Shown: piece after piece, positions 15,937 through 22,950 of the stretch | How positions within the stretch are numbered: the first letter of the stretch is position 1 | How the letters are laid out: the number at the start of each line of letters is the position of its first letter | Position numbers and translations under genes: made by a program | Assembly (NCBI RefSeq): GCF_049562855.1 | Contig: NZ_CP186925.1 | Span: 1,798,001-1,862,000, forward strand | Origin: Ruminococcus_C callidus | Lineage (GTDB): Bacteria > Bacillota > Clostridia > Oscillospirales > Ruminococcaceae | DNA length: 64,000 nucleotides | Direction: 5' to 3' | Notes under the pieces: model-generated | Databases searched by the model: none | Told to the model about the DNA's origin: nothing | What the model saw: the letters and a program-made list of their open reading frames with translations, nothing else

Positions 15937-16878
15937 TTATCTGCCGAACCGGAAAGCGGCATCGCCATCAAGGTTCTTGGTAAGGAACGTTCTGGCGGTG
16001 GCGAACTCCTCGCCGACCAGTCCCAGCCGAATCAGCCATGTTCGCATGGCGAATTTCGGGTTTTCCGTTTGTTGTGGTTTCGGGCTGGCGGTTCGCAGTC
16101 CCTTTGCCATTTCGGAAAGGGCAAGGCAAAGTTGTATGTAGCTTTTCAGCTGTCCGGCATGGAGTCCGTTTTTCTTTTCAGCTGTAGGCTTGTCAAACTG
16201 GAACAACCGGAATTCGATTGTTCCCTTTGTAAAGGTGGCATGGAAGTTCAGCATATGGTATCGGCTGTCGTTGTAGTGCTGATTTCTGCCGTAATTTGCA
16301 CCATTCGCCGTATACCAGATGTCTGCGAACTGTGCCATGTTGGTGGGCTTTTTCCGGTTCAGCTGTTCGATGAATTGGGGATTGACCGTTCTGCAATATC
16401 GGTTCATTCTGCCTTGGTCGATTTTCAGGGCATCTGCAATCAGCCGTTCGTGGCTCGCCATAAGGTTGGCGAGGTTTCGCAGGGTTTGTGGTGTGTGTCC
16501 GTTGGCACCGATGTGAATGTGTACTCCGGCTCCGATGCCTGCATGGCTGATTGCTCCGGCTTTGCGAAGCTTTCTGACCAGTTCCTGCAAGGTTTCAATG
16601 TCCTCGTATTTCAGAATCGGCGTGACCAGTTCGCACTTTTCGGCATCGCATCCTGCAATGCTGACGTCTTTCTGGAATTTCCATTCTCTGCCCTGTGCAT
16701 CCCAAGACGACCAAGTGCTGTAGCCGTTTCGGCTGGCGGTGTATTCGTATCTGCCTGTGCCGAAATGGTCGGCTGCGAGCTTTGCAGCGTTCTTTCTGGT
16801 GATGTGGTTCATCTCAATCTCCACGCCGATGGTCTGCTTTTTCAGGTTTTCAATCTGTCTTTCTGTTTTAGCGTTCAT
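15937..16878 (-). CDS. Amidoligase family protein (COOH-NH2 ligase)
   Basis: This protein of about 313 residues belongs to the glutamine-synthetase-like amidoligase group. It shows TIGVEIEMNHITRKNA near residue 16, a metal-binding Glu segment, GAGVHIHIGANGHTP near 117, and TKGTIEFRLFQFDKP near 220. Members are predicted to form amide bonds between a carboxylate and an amine using ATP. The last 35 residues (NPKFAMR, LIRLGLVG) are almost the same as the end of the neighbouring protein at 17346-18014, so this tail seems a shared module. It is the first gene of the operon driven by P4, followed by the cyclotransferase-like and zinc-ribbon genes. Confidence 0.88.
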   Translation of the reverse strand: MNAKTERQIENLKKQTIGVEIEMNHITRKNAAKLAADHFGTGRYEYTASRNGYSTWSSWDAQGREWKFQKDVSIAGCDAEKCELVTPILKYEDIETLQELVRKLRKAGAISHAGIGAGVHIHIGANGHTPQTLRNLANLMASHERLIADALKIDQGRMNRYCRTVNPQFIEQLNRKKPTNMAQFADIWYTANGANYGRNQHYNDSRYHMLNFHATFTKGTIEFRLFQFDKPTAEKKNGLHAGQLKSYIQLCLALSEMAKGLRTASPKPQQTENPKFAMRTWLIRLGLVGEEFATARTFLTKNLDGDAAFRFGR

Positions 16879-16992
16879 AGTGTTTTCCAGCCTCCTCAAA
16901 TCCTATGTCGGCATACCCATTCGCCTCGGGCAGCATCCTGCCTCGGCTCAGGGCATCCGTAATTTCGGTTTTTTTCCCGTTTCGTTGTAACC

Positions 16993-17021
16993 ATATTAAC
17001 TCTAAACGGAGGAGATAGCAA
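16993..17021 (-). promoter_or_regulatory. Cassette-type promoter P4 (amidoligase operon)
   Basis: TTGCTA and TAATAT are 17 bp apart and the -35 lies in ATTTAGCCACTTGCTAT. The leader to the ATG at 16878 is about 110 nt and GC-rich. Confidence 0.76.
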
Positions 17022-17071
17022 GTGGCTAAATCTACAGAAAATGCGGGCAAAAGATTGTGTAGAATACACTC

Positions 17072-17100
17072 TTGCAATTCTTGCGATTGTATGGTAACAT
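17072..17100 (+). promoter_or_regulatory. Divergent plus-strand promoter, antisense to accessory genes
   Basis: TTGCAA at 17072-17077 and TAACAT at 17095-17100 are 17 bp apart, again with ATGG before the -10. No credible plus-strand gene follows, so a transcript would be antisense to the DUF4314 and virulence-type genes. Confidence 0.5.
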
Positions 17101-17125
17101 ACCGTACAATGGAGGAGGTGCCGCC

Positions 17126-17362
17126 TTATTTTTTCGCCTTGGATACGGTCTGGAAACTGTCGATTTCGGGAATCAGAGCAAGGGAAGAACCGTTTTCCCA
17201 CCGCATATGAATGCTGCCCGCATCATCAATGTGCGTGACCTCACCGACTGTTCCGGGAAGAACCAGATATTTTTCATTTCGCATAGAAATCAGCTGTAAT
17301 TTTGTTCCGACAGGGTACTTTTTTCGCAGCTGTTCCAGATAAGACTTACTCGGAAACTGCAT
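17126..17362 (-). CDS. DUF4314 domain protein
   Basis: This 78-residue protein starts MQFPSKSYLEQLRKKYPVGT and has the SH3-like barrel pattern of DUF4314, with LPGTVGEVTHIDDAG and MRWENGSSLALIPE. These small proteins are common in Firmicute phages and conjugative elements, and their function is unknown. The gene overlaps the upstream virulence-type gene by 17 bases, so the two form one operon from P5. Confidence 0.82.
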   Translation of the reverse strand: MQFPSKSYLEQLRKKYPVGTKLQLISMRNEKYLVLPGTVGEVTHIDDAGSIHMRWENGSSLALIPEIDSFQTVSKAKK

Positions 17363-18014
17363 TAGTATCACCAACCTTTCTGAATGCGGAATTGCCTGTG
17401 AGATTGCGAAGAATGACTTTTCTTGCTGCCTTGAATTCTGCACCCACCATTCCCAGACGAATCAGGAAACACCGCATGGTGTACTTGGGATTGTCGGAGG
17501 TATCCGGCTTGCGGTTGATGCGGCTCTGGTTCTTGGCAAATTCGCAGAGCATGGAAATGAAGGTGCAGTAGGCATCTGCATCACCATCCTGTTCGACTGT
17601 AAACCAAGGGAATTCCACCTTTTCATCAGACGAAATGATGTCCAAACAGTCGGTTTGAAAAGCAGCATGAAAAAGGGCAGCCTTGTTTTCGCAGATCTGC
17701 CGGAGATTACCGAGCGTATGCTCCGTGAAGAAATCGGCTGGCATCTGTACCGTCAAGCCCTTGGATTCCGGTTCTGTGGTGTCCGGAACAGCATAGCCCT
17801 GATTTGCCAGTTCGGCAAGAAGCCGTTCTGTTTCCTTATGGTCGGCTTGGTCACTGATTTCCAGATCACCTGCTTTGGTAACGGTGTAGCATTCCCCGAT
17901 TTTGTAAGTACAGGTGGGCATATACTGATATTCTGCCGTTGTTCCAATGATCGTGGCTATCGCCCATGCCAGTTTCTTTCGATTTTCTCCTGCAAGATGA
18001 AATTCAATTATCAT
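17346..18014 (-). CDS. Virulence-protein-like phage accessory protein
   Basis: This 222-residue protein starts MIIEFHLAGENRKKLAWAIA and matches the pattern of proteins annotated only as virulence protein in Clostridial prophages and conjugative elements. An N-terminal domain with an alpha-beta pattern (GTTAEYQYMPTCTYKIG) is followed by a domain ending in NPKYTMR and LIRLGMVG. That C-terminal 35-residue stretch is shared with the amidoligase two genes away. No catalytic motif is evident. The start is set by GGGAGGAAAACATATG, and the leader carries the TGCCGAAAGGCA mini-hairpin (18042-18053). Confidence 0.68.
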   Translation of the reverse strand: MIIEFHLAGENRKKLAWAIATIIGTTAEYQYMPTCTYKIGECYTVTKAGDLEISDQADHKETERLLAELANQGYAVPDTTEPESKGLTVQMPADFFTEHTLGNLRQICENKAALFHAAFQTDCLDIISSDEKVEFPWFTVEQDGDADAYCTFISMLCEFAKNQSRINRKPDTSDNPKYTMRCFLIRLGMVGAEFKAARKVILRNLTGNSAFRKVGDTNAVSE

Positions 18015-18059
18015 ATGTTTTCCTCCCGATTTTCGGTGATTTGCCTTTCGGCAGTACAT

Positions 18060-18088
18060 ATGTTAACTCTGTTTCCCACAGATAGCAA
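18060..18088 (-). promoter_or_regulatory. Cassette-type promoter P5
   Basis: TTGCTA and TAACAT are 17 bp apart. The -10 context differs (GAGT instead of ATGG) but the spacing and leader match the other cassettes. The spacer holds TGTGGGAAACA. Confidence 0.7.
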
Positions 18089-18130
18089 CTGTGAGATGTG
18101 TAGAATGTTTCGGCGGTCATTTGTAACAGA

Positions 18131-19876
18131 TCACAAATCTGCCCAGACGATTCCGGCAAGCACAAAAACAGCTACATTCAGACAGATGCCATTCCCCCAA
18201 AGGCGGTACTCTGCTGCATCACGATATGGATCTTGCAGCCATTTCTGTACCATCTTTCGGCTTTTGGGACGGCTCTCCGGTTTTACCGCTTTTTGGTATT
18301 CTTCAAAAATAGCTGCCCATCGGTCGATTTCTTCTTCTGTGGGATTTTCCGATGCCAGGTCACTGCACCATTGATCCGGAAATCCCTGCAGTCTTGCACA
18401 TTCCTGCGGTGTCAGTCTGCGAACCGCATAACCGCCGGAAACGATACTGGGGTCTTTGTGGTCCCGTGCCAGCAGTGTAGGGGTCGTTTCCCGAAATGCA
18501 CTGCTGAAATTTCCCGTAGAAGCAGCATACACTGCATGATGGTCGGTAGCATTCAAAGTGAAAGCGACCTCTTTGTTGACACCGCCGCCCTGTGGTCCGT
18601 TTTGGTCAGACCGACCGATCATTGAGCTCTGCAAAGCATAACTTTCCAGCACAGCAATACCGCCTTGGTTTTTTGCTGGTGACTGGTCGCTGGTGTCCAA
18701 AGTACGGGCAGTGTCTGCCTCATAAATGCCGCTGTGCGGATTACCGGAAAGCATGGCATTGCTGGAAAAGGAACTGATGCCGTATGCTTTCGGCTGAAAT
18801 ACAGTCTGGTCATTGTTGCAAGACAGCGTAGCAGATTTGTTTTCCTGTATCAGACTGCCTTTTCCACCGCCGGCTTTTCCGCAGCGAATCTTCAGTGTTT
18901 TCGGCGTATCCATCAACAGCGGAACATTTCCGCCGCCGGTTCCGCATCTGGAAGTCAGTGTCTGTACTTTTCCGTTCTCAGAGATCTGAAGCCGGCTGTC
19001 AGCAGGATGATTTTCCAGTACACAAGGCGGATGATGGGCTTCTGCCCGAAGGGTGGCAGTGCGTTCTTTCAGAATGTCTATGCGTTCTCCGCCCTGGTCA
19101 CACAAGCACAAACCTGCCGTTCCAAAGCTGTCCGCAGCACTTCCGGCAGTTCTTTGCCACGCACGGAGGCTCTCCGCAGAATACCCTGACACACGAACCG
19201 TGCCGTCCCCTCTGTCACTTCGTGACATCTCCCCACACTGTGGGGAGTCACCTTCGGACTCAAATAGTATTTTTCCGGCACTTGCTCCGTCAAAATCTGC
19301 GACAAGAAAGATCCGTTTTCTTCGCTGGGGCACTCCCCAGTATTGTGCATCAAGAACTCTCCATGCGAGGGAATAGGATTCTGCCAGAATCTCTCCGGCT
19401 TTTGTCCATTTTCCCGCAGGTCGAGGAATTGAAATGCTGCTGTCTTTGACCGAACAGATGGCTTCGAGGACACAGCGGAAATCTTCTCCGCAGTTGGAGG
19501 AAAATGCTCCGGGGACGTTTTCCCAGACGATGTATCTTGGGTATTTACCATTGCTTGCACACCTCATTTCTCGGATGATACGGATTGCTTCGTGAAACAG
19601 AGAAGAACGGCTGCCGTTCAGACCGGTTCGTTTTCCGGCGATGCTCATATCCTGGCATGGACTGCCAAAGGTGATGATGTCCACAGGCAGCAGCTTTGCA
19701 CCATGCAGACCGCTGATATTGCCGAAGTGTTGTACCTGCGGCAGTCGTTTTTCTGTCACACGAATGGCAAACGGTTCGATTTCAGAAGACCAGACAGGCA
19801 CAATGCCTGCCAGCAGTCCGGCAAGCGGAAAACCGCCGCTGCCGTCAAAGAGGCTGCCAAGGGTGAGGTTACGCAT
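18131..19876 (-). CDS. DNA (cytosine-5) methyltransferase
   Basis: This 581-residue enzyme shows the C5 methyltransferase motifs in order: LGSLFDGSGGFPLAG (AdoMet binding), FGSPCQDMSIAG with the catalytic cysteine, WENVPGAFSS, PQRRKRIFLVADF, a long target-recognition region from about residue 220 to 470, then VRRLTPQECARLQGFP and LWGNGICLNVAVFV. It transfers methyl groups to cytosine and would protect phage DNA from host restriction. No restriction partner is nearby, so it is probably a solitary phage enzyme. It overlaps the adjacent methyltransferase gene by eight bases. Confidence 0.95.
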   Translation of the reverse strand: MRNLTLGSLFDGSGGFPLAGLLAGIVPVWSSEIEPFAIRVTEKRLPQVQHFGNISGLHGAKLLPVDIITFGSPCQDMSIAGKRTGLNGSRSSLFHEAIRIIREMRCASNGKYPRYIVWENVPGAFSSNCGEDFRCVLEAICSVKDSSISIPRPAGKWTKAGEILAESYSLAWRVLDAQYWGVPQRRKRIFLVADFDGASAGKILFESEGDSPQCGEMSRSDRGDGTVRVSGYSAESLRAWQRTAGSAADSFGTAGLCLCDQGGERIDILKERTATLRAEAHHPPCVLENHPADSRLQISENGKVQTLTSRCGTGGGNVPLLMDTPKTLKIRCGKAGGGKGSLIQENKSATLSCNNDQTVFQPKAYGISSFSSNAMLSGNPHSGIYEADTARTLDTSDQSPAKNQGGIAVLESYALQSSMIGRSDQNGPQGGGVNKEVAFTLNATDHHAVYAASTGNFSSAFRETTPTLLARDHKDPSIVSGGYAVRRLTPQECARLQGFPDQWCSDLASENPTEEEIDRWAAIFEEYQKAVKPESRPKSRKMVQKWLQDPYRDAAEYRLWGNGICLNVAVFVLAGIVWADL

Positions 19877-21125
19877 CTGACACCTCTACTTCCGAATATT
19901 CCATTCGCTTCCCATCCCGAATCAAATACACATCATCGGAATTTCCGTCATGGAGTTTTATGTACCTTTCAACGGCTACATCAACAAACTTCGGTTCAAA
20001 CTCTATGCCGTAACAAATTCTGTCAAGCTGGTCGCAGGCAACAAGCGTAGATGCACTTCCCAGAAATCCATCCAGCACCATTCCATTTGTCTGCGTACAC
20101 TGGGAAATCAGATAGGCGATCAGCGGGACTGGTTTACTGGACGGATGTCCGCAGCCGTCCTCTTTGCTGTTTTTAATGCGGTCAAATTCAAATACTGTTT
20201 TCTGTTTCTGGTCACCATACCAGATATGCTTTCCGTCTTTTCTCCAGCCCCAGATAATCGGTTCATGGATATACTTCCAGTCGGTTCGGGTGAGAACAAG
20301 ACGGTCTTTCTTCCAGACAAGTCCTGCACCGACCTTGAAGCCTGCATCTTCATAAGCATCATGAAATACACGTGCCTTGGAGGTGGCATAAAACACATAA
20401 ATGCTTGCATCCTTCGCCATGGCATCTTTGAATCTCTCAAATGCAGATTTCAGAAACGCATATCCTTTTTCATCATCAAGGTCATCATTTTTGATTTTGC
20501 CTGACGTGCTTTCCAGATTGACAAGATACGGCGGGTCTGTGCAAACAAGATTTACTTTTGTGTCTCCAAGAAGTGCTGTATAGGTTTCCGGCAAAGTGGA
20601 ATCACCGCAGATAACAGTATGCTTTCCAAGATGCCAGATGTCACCTGTTTTGGATTTGCAGGGCTTTTCCAGTTCTGCATTTACATCAAAATCATCCTGT
20701 TTTGCTTCATCACTGTTAATGTCGAAAAGGTCAGCGATTTCAGATTCATCGAAACCAGTCAACCCAAGGTCGAATCCGAGCTCCTGCAGTTCCTGCATTT
20801 CAACGGACAGCAGTTCTTCGTCCCAGCCTGCATCCAATGCCATCCGGTTGTCAGCAAGAATATACGCTTTCTTCTGTGCTTCGGTCAGATGGTCGGCATA
20901 CACACAGGGTACTTCTGCAATACCTTCTTCTTTTGCGGCTTCAATTCTGCCGTGACCGGCGAGGACGTTATATGCCTTGTCGATAATGACGGGATTGACA
21001 AATCCAAACTCACGCAGAGAAGAGCGAAGCTTCAGGATCTGTTCCTTGTTGTGCGTTCTGGCGTTGTTGGCATAAGGCACTAACTTGTTGATGTCAACAA
21101 GCTGAAATTCTTTGGTTGTGGTCAT
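19869..21125 (-). CDS. ParB-fused DNA methyltransferase (N6-adenine or N4-cytosine)
   Basis: This 418-residue protein joins two domains. Residues 10-100 are ParB-like (LVPYANNARTHNKEQI, NVLAGHGRIEAAKEEG). The rest is a class beta methyltransferase with VCTDPPYLVNLE (catalytic DPPY) near residue 200 and MVLDGFLGSASTLVA (AdoMet-binding FxG) near 360. The order of motifs, DPPY before FxG, marks it as beta class. Such fusions are common in Firmicute phages beside the terminase genes. It follows the 52-codon gene with an ATGA overlap and precedes the C5 methyltransferase. Confidence 0.93.
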   Translation of the reverse strand: MTTTKEFQLVDINKLVPYANNARTHNKEQILKLRSSLREFGFVNPVIIDKAYNVLAGHGRIEAAKEEGIAEVPCVYADHLTEAQKKAYILADNRMALDAGWDEELLSVEMQELQELGFDLGLTGFDESEIADLFDINSDEAKQDDFDVNAELEKPCKSKTGDIWHLGKHTVICGDSTLPETYTALLGDTKVNLVCTDPPYLVNLESTSGKIKNDDLDDEKGYAFLKSAFERFKDAMAKDASIYVFYATSKARVFHDAYEDAGFKVGAGLVWKKDRLVLTRTDWKYIHEPIIWGWRKDGKHIWYGDQKQKTVFEFDRIKNSKEDGCGHPSSKPVPLIAYLISQCTQTNGMVLDGFLGSASTLVACDQLDRICYGIEFEPKFVDVAVERYIKLHDGNSDDVYLIRDGKRMEYSEVEVSDA

Positions 21126-21280
21126 GCTCCATTCCTCCGCTTCAAAACTTTCTGTAAACCTTTTCTGGCATCCAGCACTTTTCCGCTGACTGCCTGTCCC
21201 TTAATGGTTCTGTATTGCTGTTTGGTCATCTTCTGGCGATTGGCTTTCAGATCTCGCCAGAACTGAGTATCTGCTTTCAT
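21122..21280 (-). CDS. Small basic phage protein
   Basis: The frame encodes 52 residues starting MKADTQFWRDLKANRQKM and ending in VLKRRNGA. It is basic, helical and free of cysteines. The start lies just after the end of the small terminase gene, and the stop overlaps the methyltransferase start (ATGA), so it is translationally coupled. Similar small proteins occur between terS and ParB-type methyltransferases in related phages. I cannot assign a function. Confidence 0.65.
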   Translation of the reverse strand: MKADTQFWRDLKANRQKMTKQQYRTIKGQAVSGKVLDARKGLQKVLKRRNGA

Positions 21281-21287
21281 GTATTTC

Positions 21288-21848
21288 TCACTTTCTGCTG
21301 CTCAGAAGCTGTTCCATCAAATCATCCTGTGGCGTACCGTCAAATTTGGTCGTACAGTTCTGTTTCACAATATCGAAAATCTCATACCAGAGCAAGTTTG
21401 CCTGTTTCTGAAATGTCTGGCTCATCTGCACAAACGGAGAGGCGATAACGCCGCCCGTGGTCGGGTGCTTTCCCAGCAGTCCATAGGTACTGAGGGCTTC
21501 TTCACACTGTACAAATCGGGCAAATGCCTGCGAATAGCTTTCCAGCAACCGTTTGTTGACGTGCTTTTCACAGCCACGCTGTTTCAGCCAAAGCCACGTT
21601 TCTTTGTACACAATGTCTGCTCCCAGCGGTTTTCCGTTCTTCTGCTGGGCAGACAAGTATGCACTGGGGCTTGGCATATCCGCACCGGTCAAATCAGCGG
21701 CATCGTCCAGATCAGCTGCATCCAATTCCGGAGCATGAAACTCCATAATATCTGCATCCTTACCCTCTGCGATTTTGTCGGAGAGGGCTTTCGGCTTATC
21801 GCCTGCACGAACTCGTCTGCCGCCTCTTCTTGTACCGTCCTTTGCCAT
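21288..21848 (-). CDS. terS: Terminase small subunit (P27 family)
   Basis: This 186-residue protein starts MAKDGTRRGGRRVRAGDKP, a basic lead-in typical of P27-type small terminases. A helical core follows (WLWLKQRGCEKHVNKRLLESYSQAFARF, quoted in parts), then the motif STYGLLGKHPTTGGVIASPF. It would recognise the packaging site and deliver DNA to TerL. TerL, normally the next gene, lies 7.5 kb further on, with methyltransferases and accessory genes between. A terminator hairpin lies about 30 bp upstream of the start. Confidence 0.88.
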   Translation of the reverse strand: MAKDGTRRGGRRVRAGDKPKALSDKIAEGKDADIMEFHAPELDAADLDDAADLTGADMPSPSAYLSAQQKNGKPLGADIVYKETWLWLKQRGCEKHVNKRLLESYSQAFARFVQCEEALSTYGLLGKHPTTGGVIASPFVQMSQTFQKQANLLWYEIFDIVKQNCTTKFDGTPQDDLMEQLLSSRK

Positions 21849-21873
21849 CTGATTTCACCTTCCTTTTTGAGAG

Positions 21874-21904
21874 AAAAATAGCCGAAACTGCGTAGGTTTC
21901 GGCT
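21874..21904 (-). terminator. Intrinsic terminator just upstream of terS
   Basis: AGCCGAAAC and GTTTCGGCT form a perfect 9-bp stem around a seven-base loop, followed on the minus strand by ATTTTTC. It would stop transcripts coming from the HNH gene unless antitermination occurs. Confidence 0.78.
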
Positions 21905-22032
21905 TGTTTGCATATTTTCGGGGTTAATCCCCCGTTTGAACCTTGGTTTTTGTGTGTGAGAGGGAACGCCGGTCTGTAAAAAATTCACAATTAGCGATTT
22001 TTATCCCCCCACCGACAGCATTTCAGACACAA

Positions 22033-22383
22033 TCAATACCGATAGACAGGATTTCGGTCTTCCGTCCATGTCTTGTGGTCATGGCAGGACTTGCATAACG
22101 CCTGCCAGTTGCTTTCATCCCACATCAGATGCGGATCACCACGGTGAGGAATGATATGGTCGACCACGGTCGATGCCGTGAACCGTCCCTGTGCCTTGCA
22201 ACGCACACACAAGGGATGCCTGCGGAGGTACGCCTTGCTGAGTCTCTGCCACCTGCTGCCGTATCCACGCTTGGCGGCAGACGGTCGGTCTGGATGCAGG
22301 AACTGATGCTCCGCACAATACAAACCGTCTGTCAGATTGGGACAGCCGGGGTGCTTACATGGTTTCAGTGCCTTCCTCGGCAT
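22033..22383 (-). CDS. HNH endonuclease
   Basis: This protein of about 116 residues has the HNH fold. Zinc-binding cysteines appear in PCKHPGCPN, PLCVRCKAQG and LCKSCHDHKT, and the catalytic segment is VVDHIIPHRGD. HNH proteins beside the terminase and portal genes of HK97-type phages are needed for DNA packaging cleavage by TerL. The start at 22383 (MPRKALK) follows a GGAGGT; a longer frame exists upstream. Confidence 0.92.
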   Translation of the reverse strand: MPRKALKPCKHPGCPNLTDGLYCAEHQFLHPDRPSAAKRGYGSRWQRLSKAYLRRHPLCVRCKAQGRFTASTVVDHIIPHRGDPHLMWDESNWQALCKSCHDHKTWTEDRNPVYRY

Positions 22384-22405
22384 AAGGTTCACCTCCGGAT
22401 ACAAC

Positions 22406-22438
22406 GAAAGCCCATGTGGAACACCACAGGGCTTTCGG
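22406..22438. terminator. Perfect long hairpin between regulator and HNH genes
   Basis: CGAAAGCCC-TGTGG and CCACA-GGGCTTTCG pair over about 14 bp with one mismatch and a four-base loop. There is no strong T-run on the minus strand, so termination would be partial. Confidence 0.5.
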
Positions 22439-22497
22439 TCAGTTTTCTATGATATTATTATATCACACCTTTTTGCAAAAGTCATCCTCAATTTTAC

Positions 22498-22950
22498 TCA
22501 TGCCTTACCATAGAGAAGCAACGTCAAGTGTTGTACGGCACGATTCTTTTTGTTGTATGCAGAAGAACGCTCAATACCGAAGTGCTCGCAAATGGTATAA
22601 ATGTTTTGATCTTCCCGCCAATAGAACTGTTCCAGCACATACCGTTCATCCTCCGACAGACTGTCCCATGCAGGCTGAAACCATTCCATGTATTCCTTTG
22701 CCTGACGATACCGTTCCCGCAGCACATCGATTTCGTCAATGGCAGTGATAATTCGCATTTCGCCGGACTGCGGGTTCGGACTGCCGCCCGGCATATCTGT
22801 AAATGCCGGACTGCCAAGGGTTGTGGTGTCTTCATGCACCTGTGCGATTTCTTCGTCTGTGTGTGCAAGGATGTAAGCCATGCTGCTGTAATCCTTCAGT
22901 GCGTTTACAGCGGCACTCCGTTTGTCTAAGTACTGCCAAATGATATTCAT
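22498..22950 (-). CDS. Late-gene regulator, ArpU/RinA-like
   Basis: This 150-residue protein has a C-terminal sigma-region-4-like helix-turn-helix: LSEDERYVLEQFYWREDQNI followed by TICEHFGIERSSAYNKKNRA. Proteins of this type lie at the end of the early operon of Gram-positive phages and switch on packaging and head genes. Here it is followed on the same strand by a hairpin, the HNH gene and the terminase genes, which fits that role. It overlaps the helicase gene by four bases. Confidence 0.75.
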   Translation of the reverse strand: MNIIWQYLDKRSAAVNALKDYSSMAYILAHTDEEIAQVHEDTTTLGSPAFTDMPGGSPNPQSGEMRIITAIDEIDVLRERYRQAKEYMEWFQPAWDSLSEDERYVLEQFYWREDQNIYTICEHFGIERSSAYNKKNRAVQHLTLLLYGKA

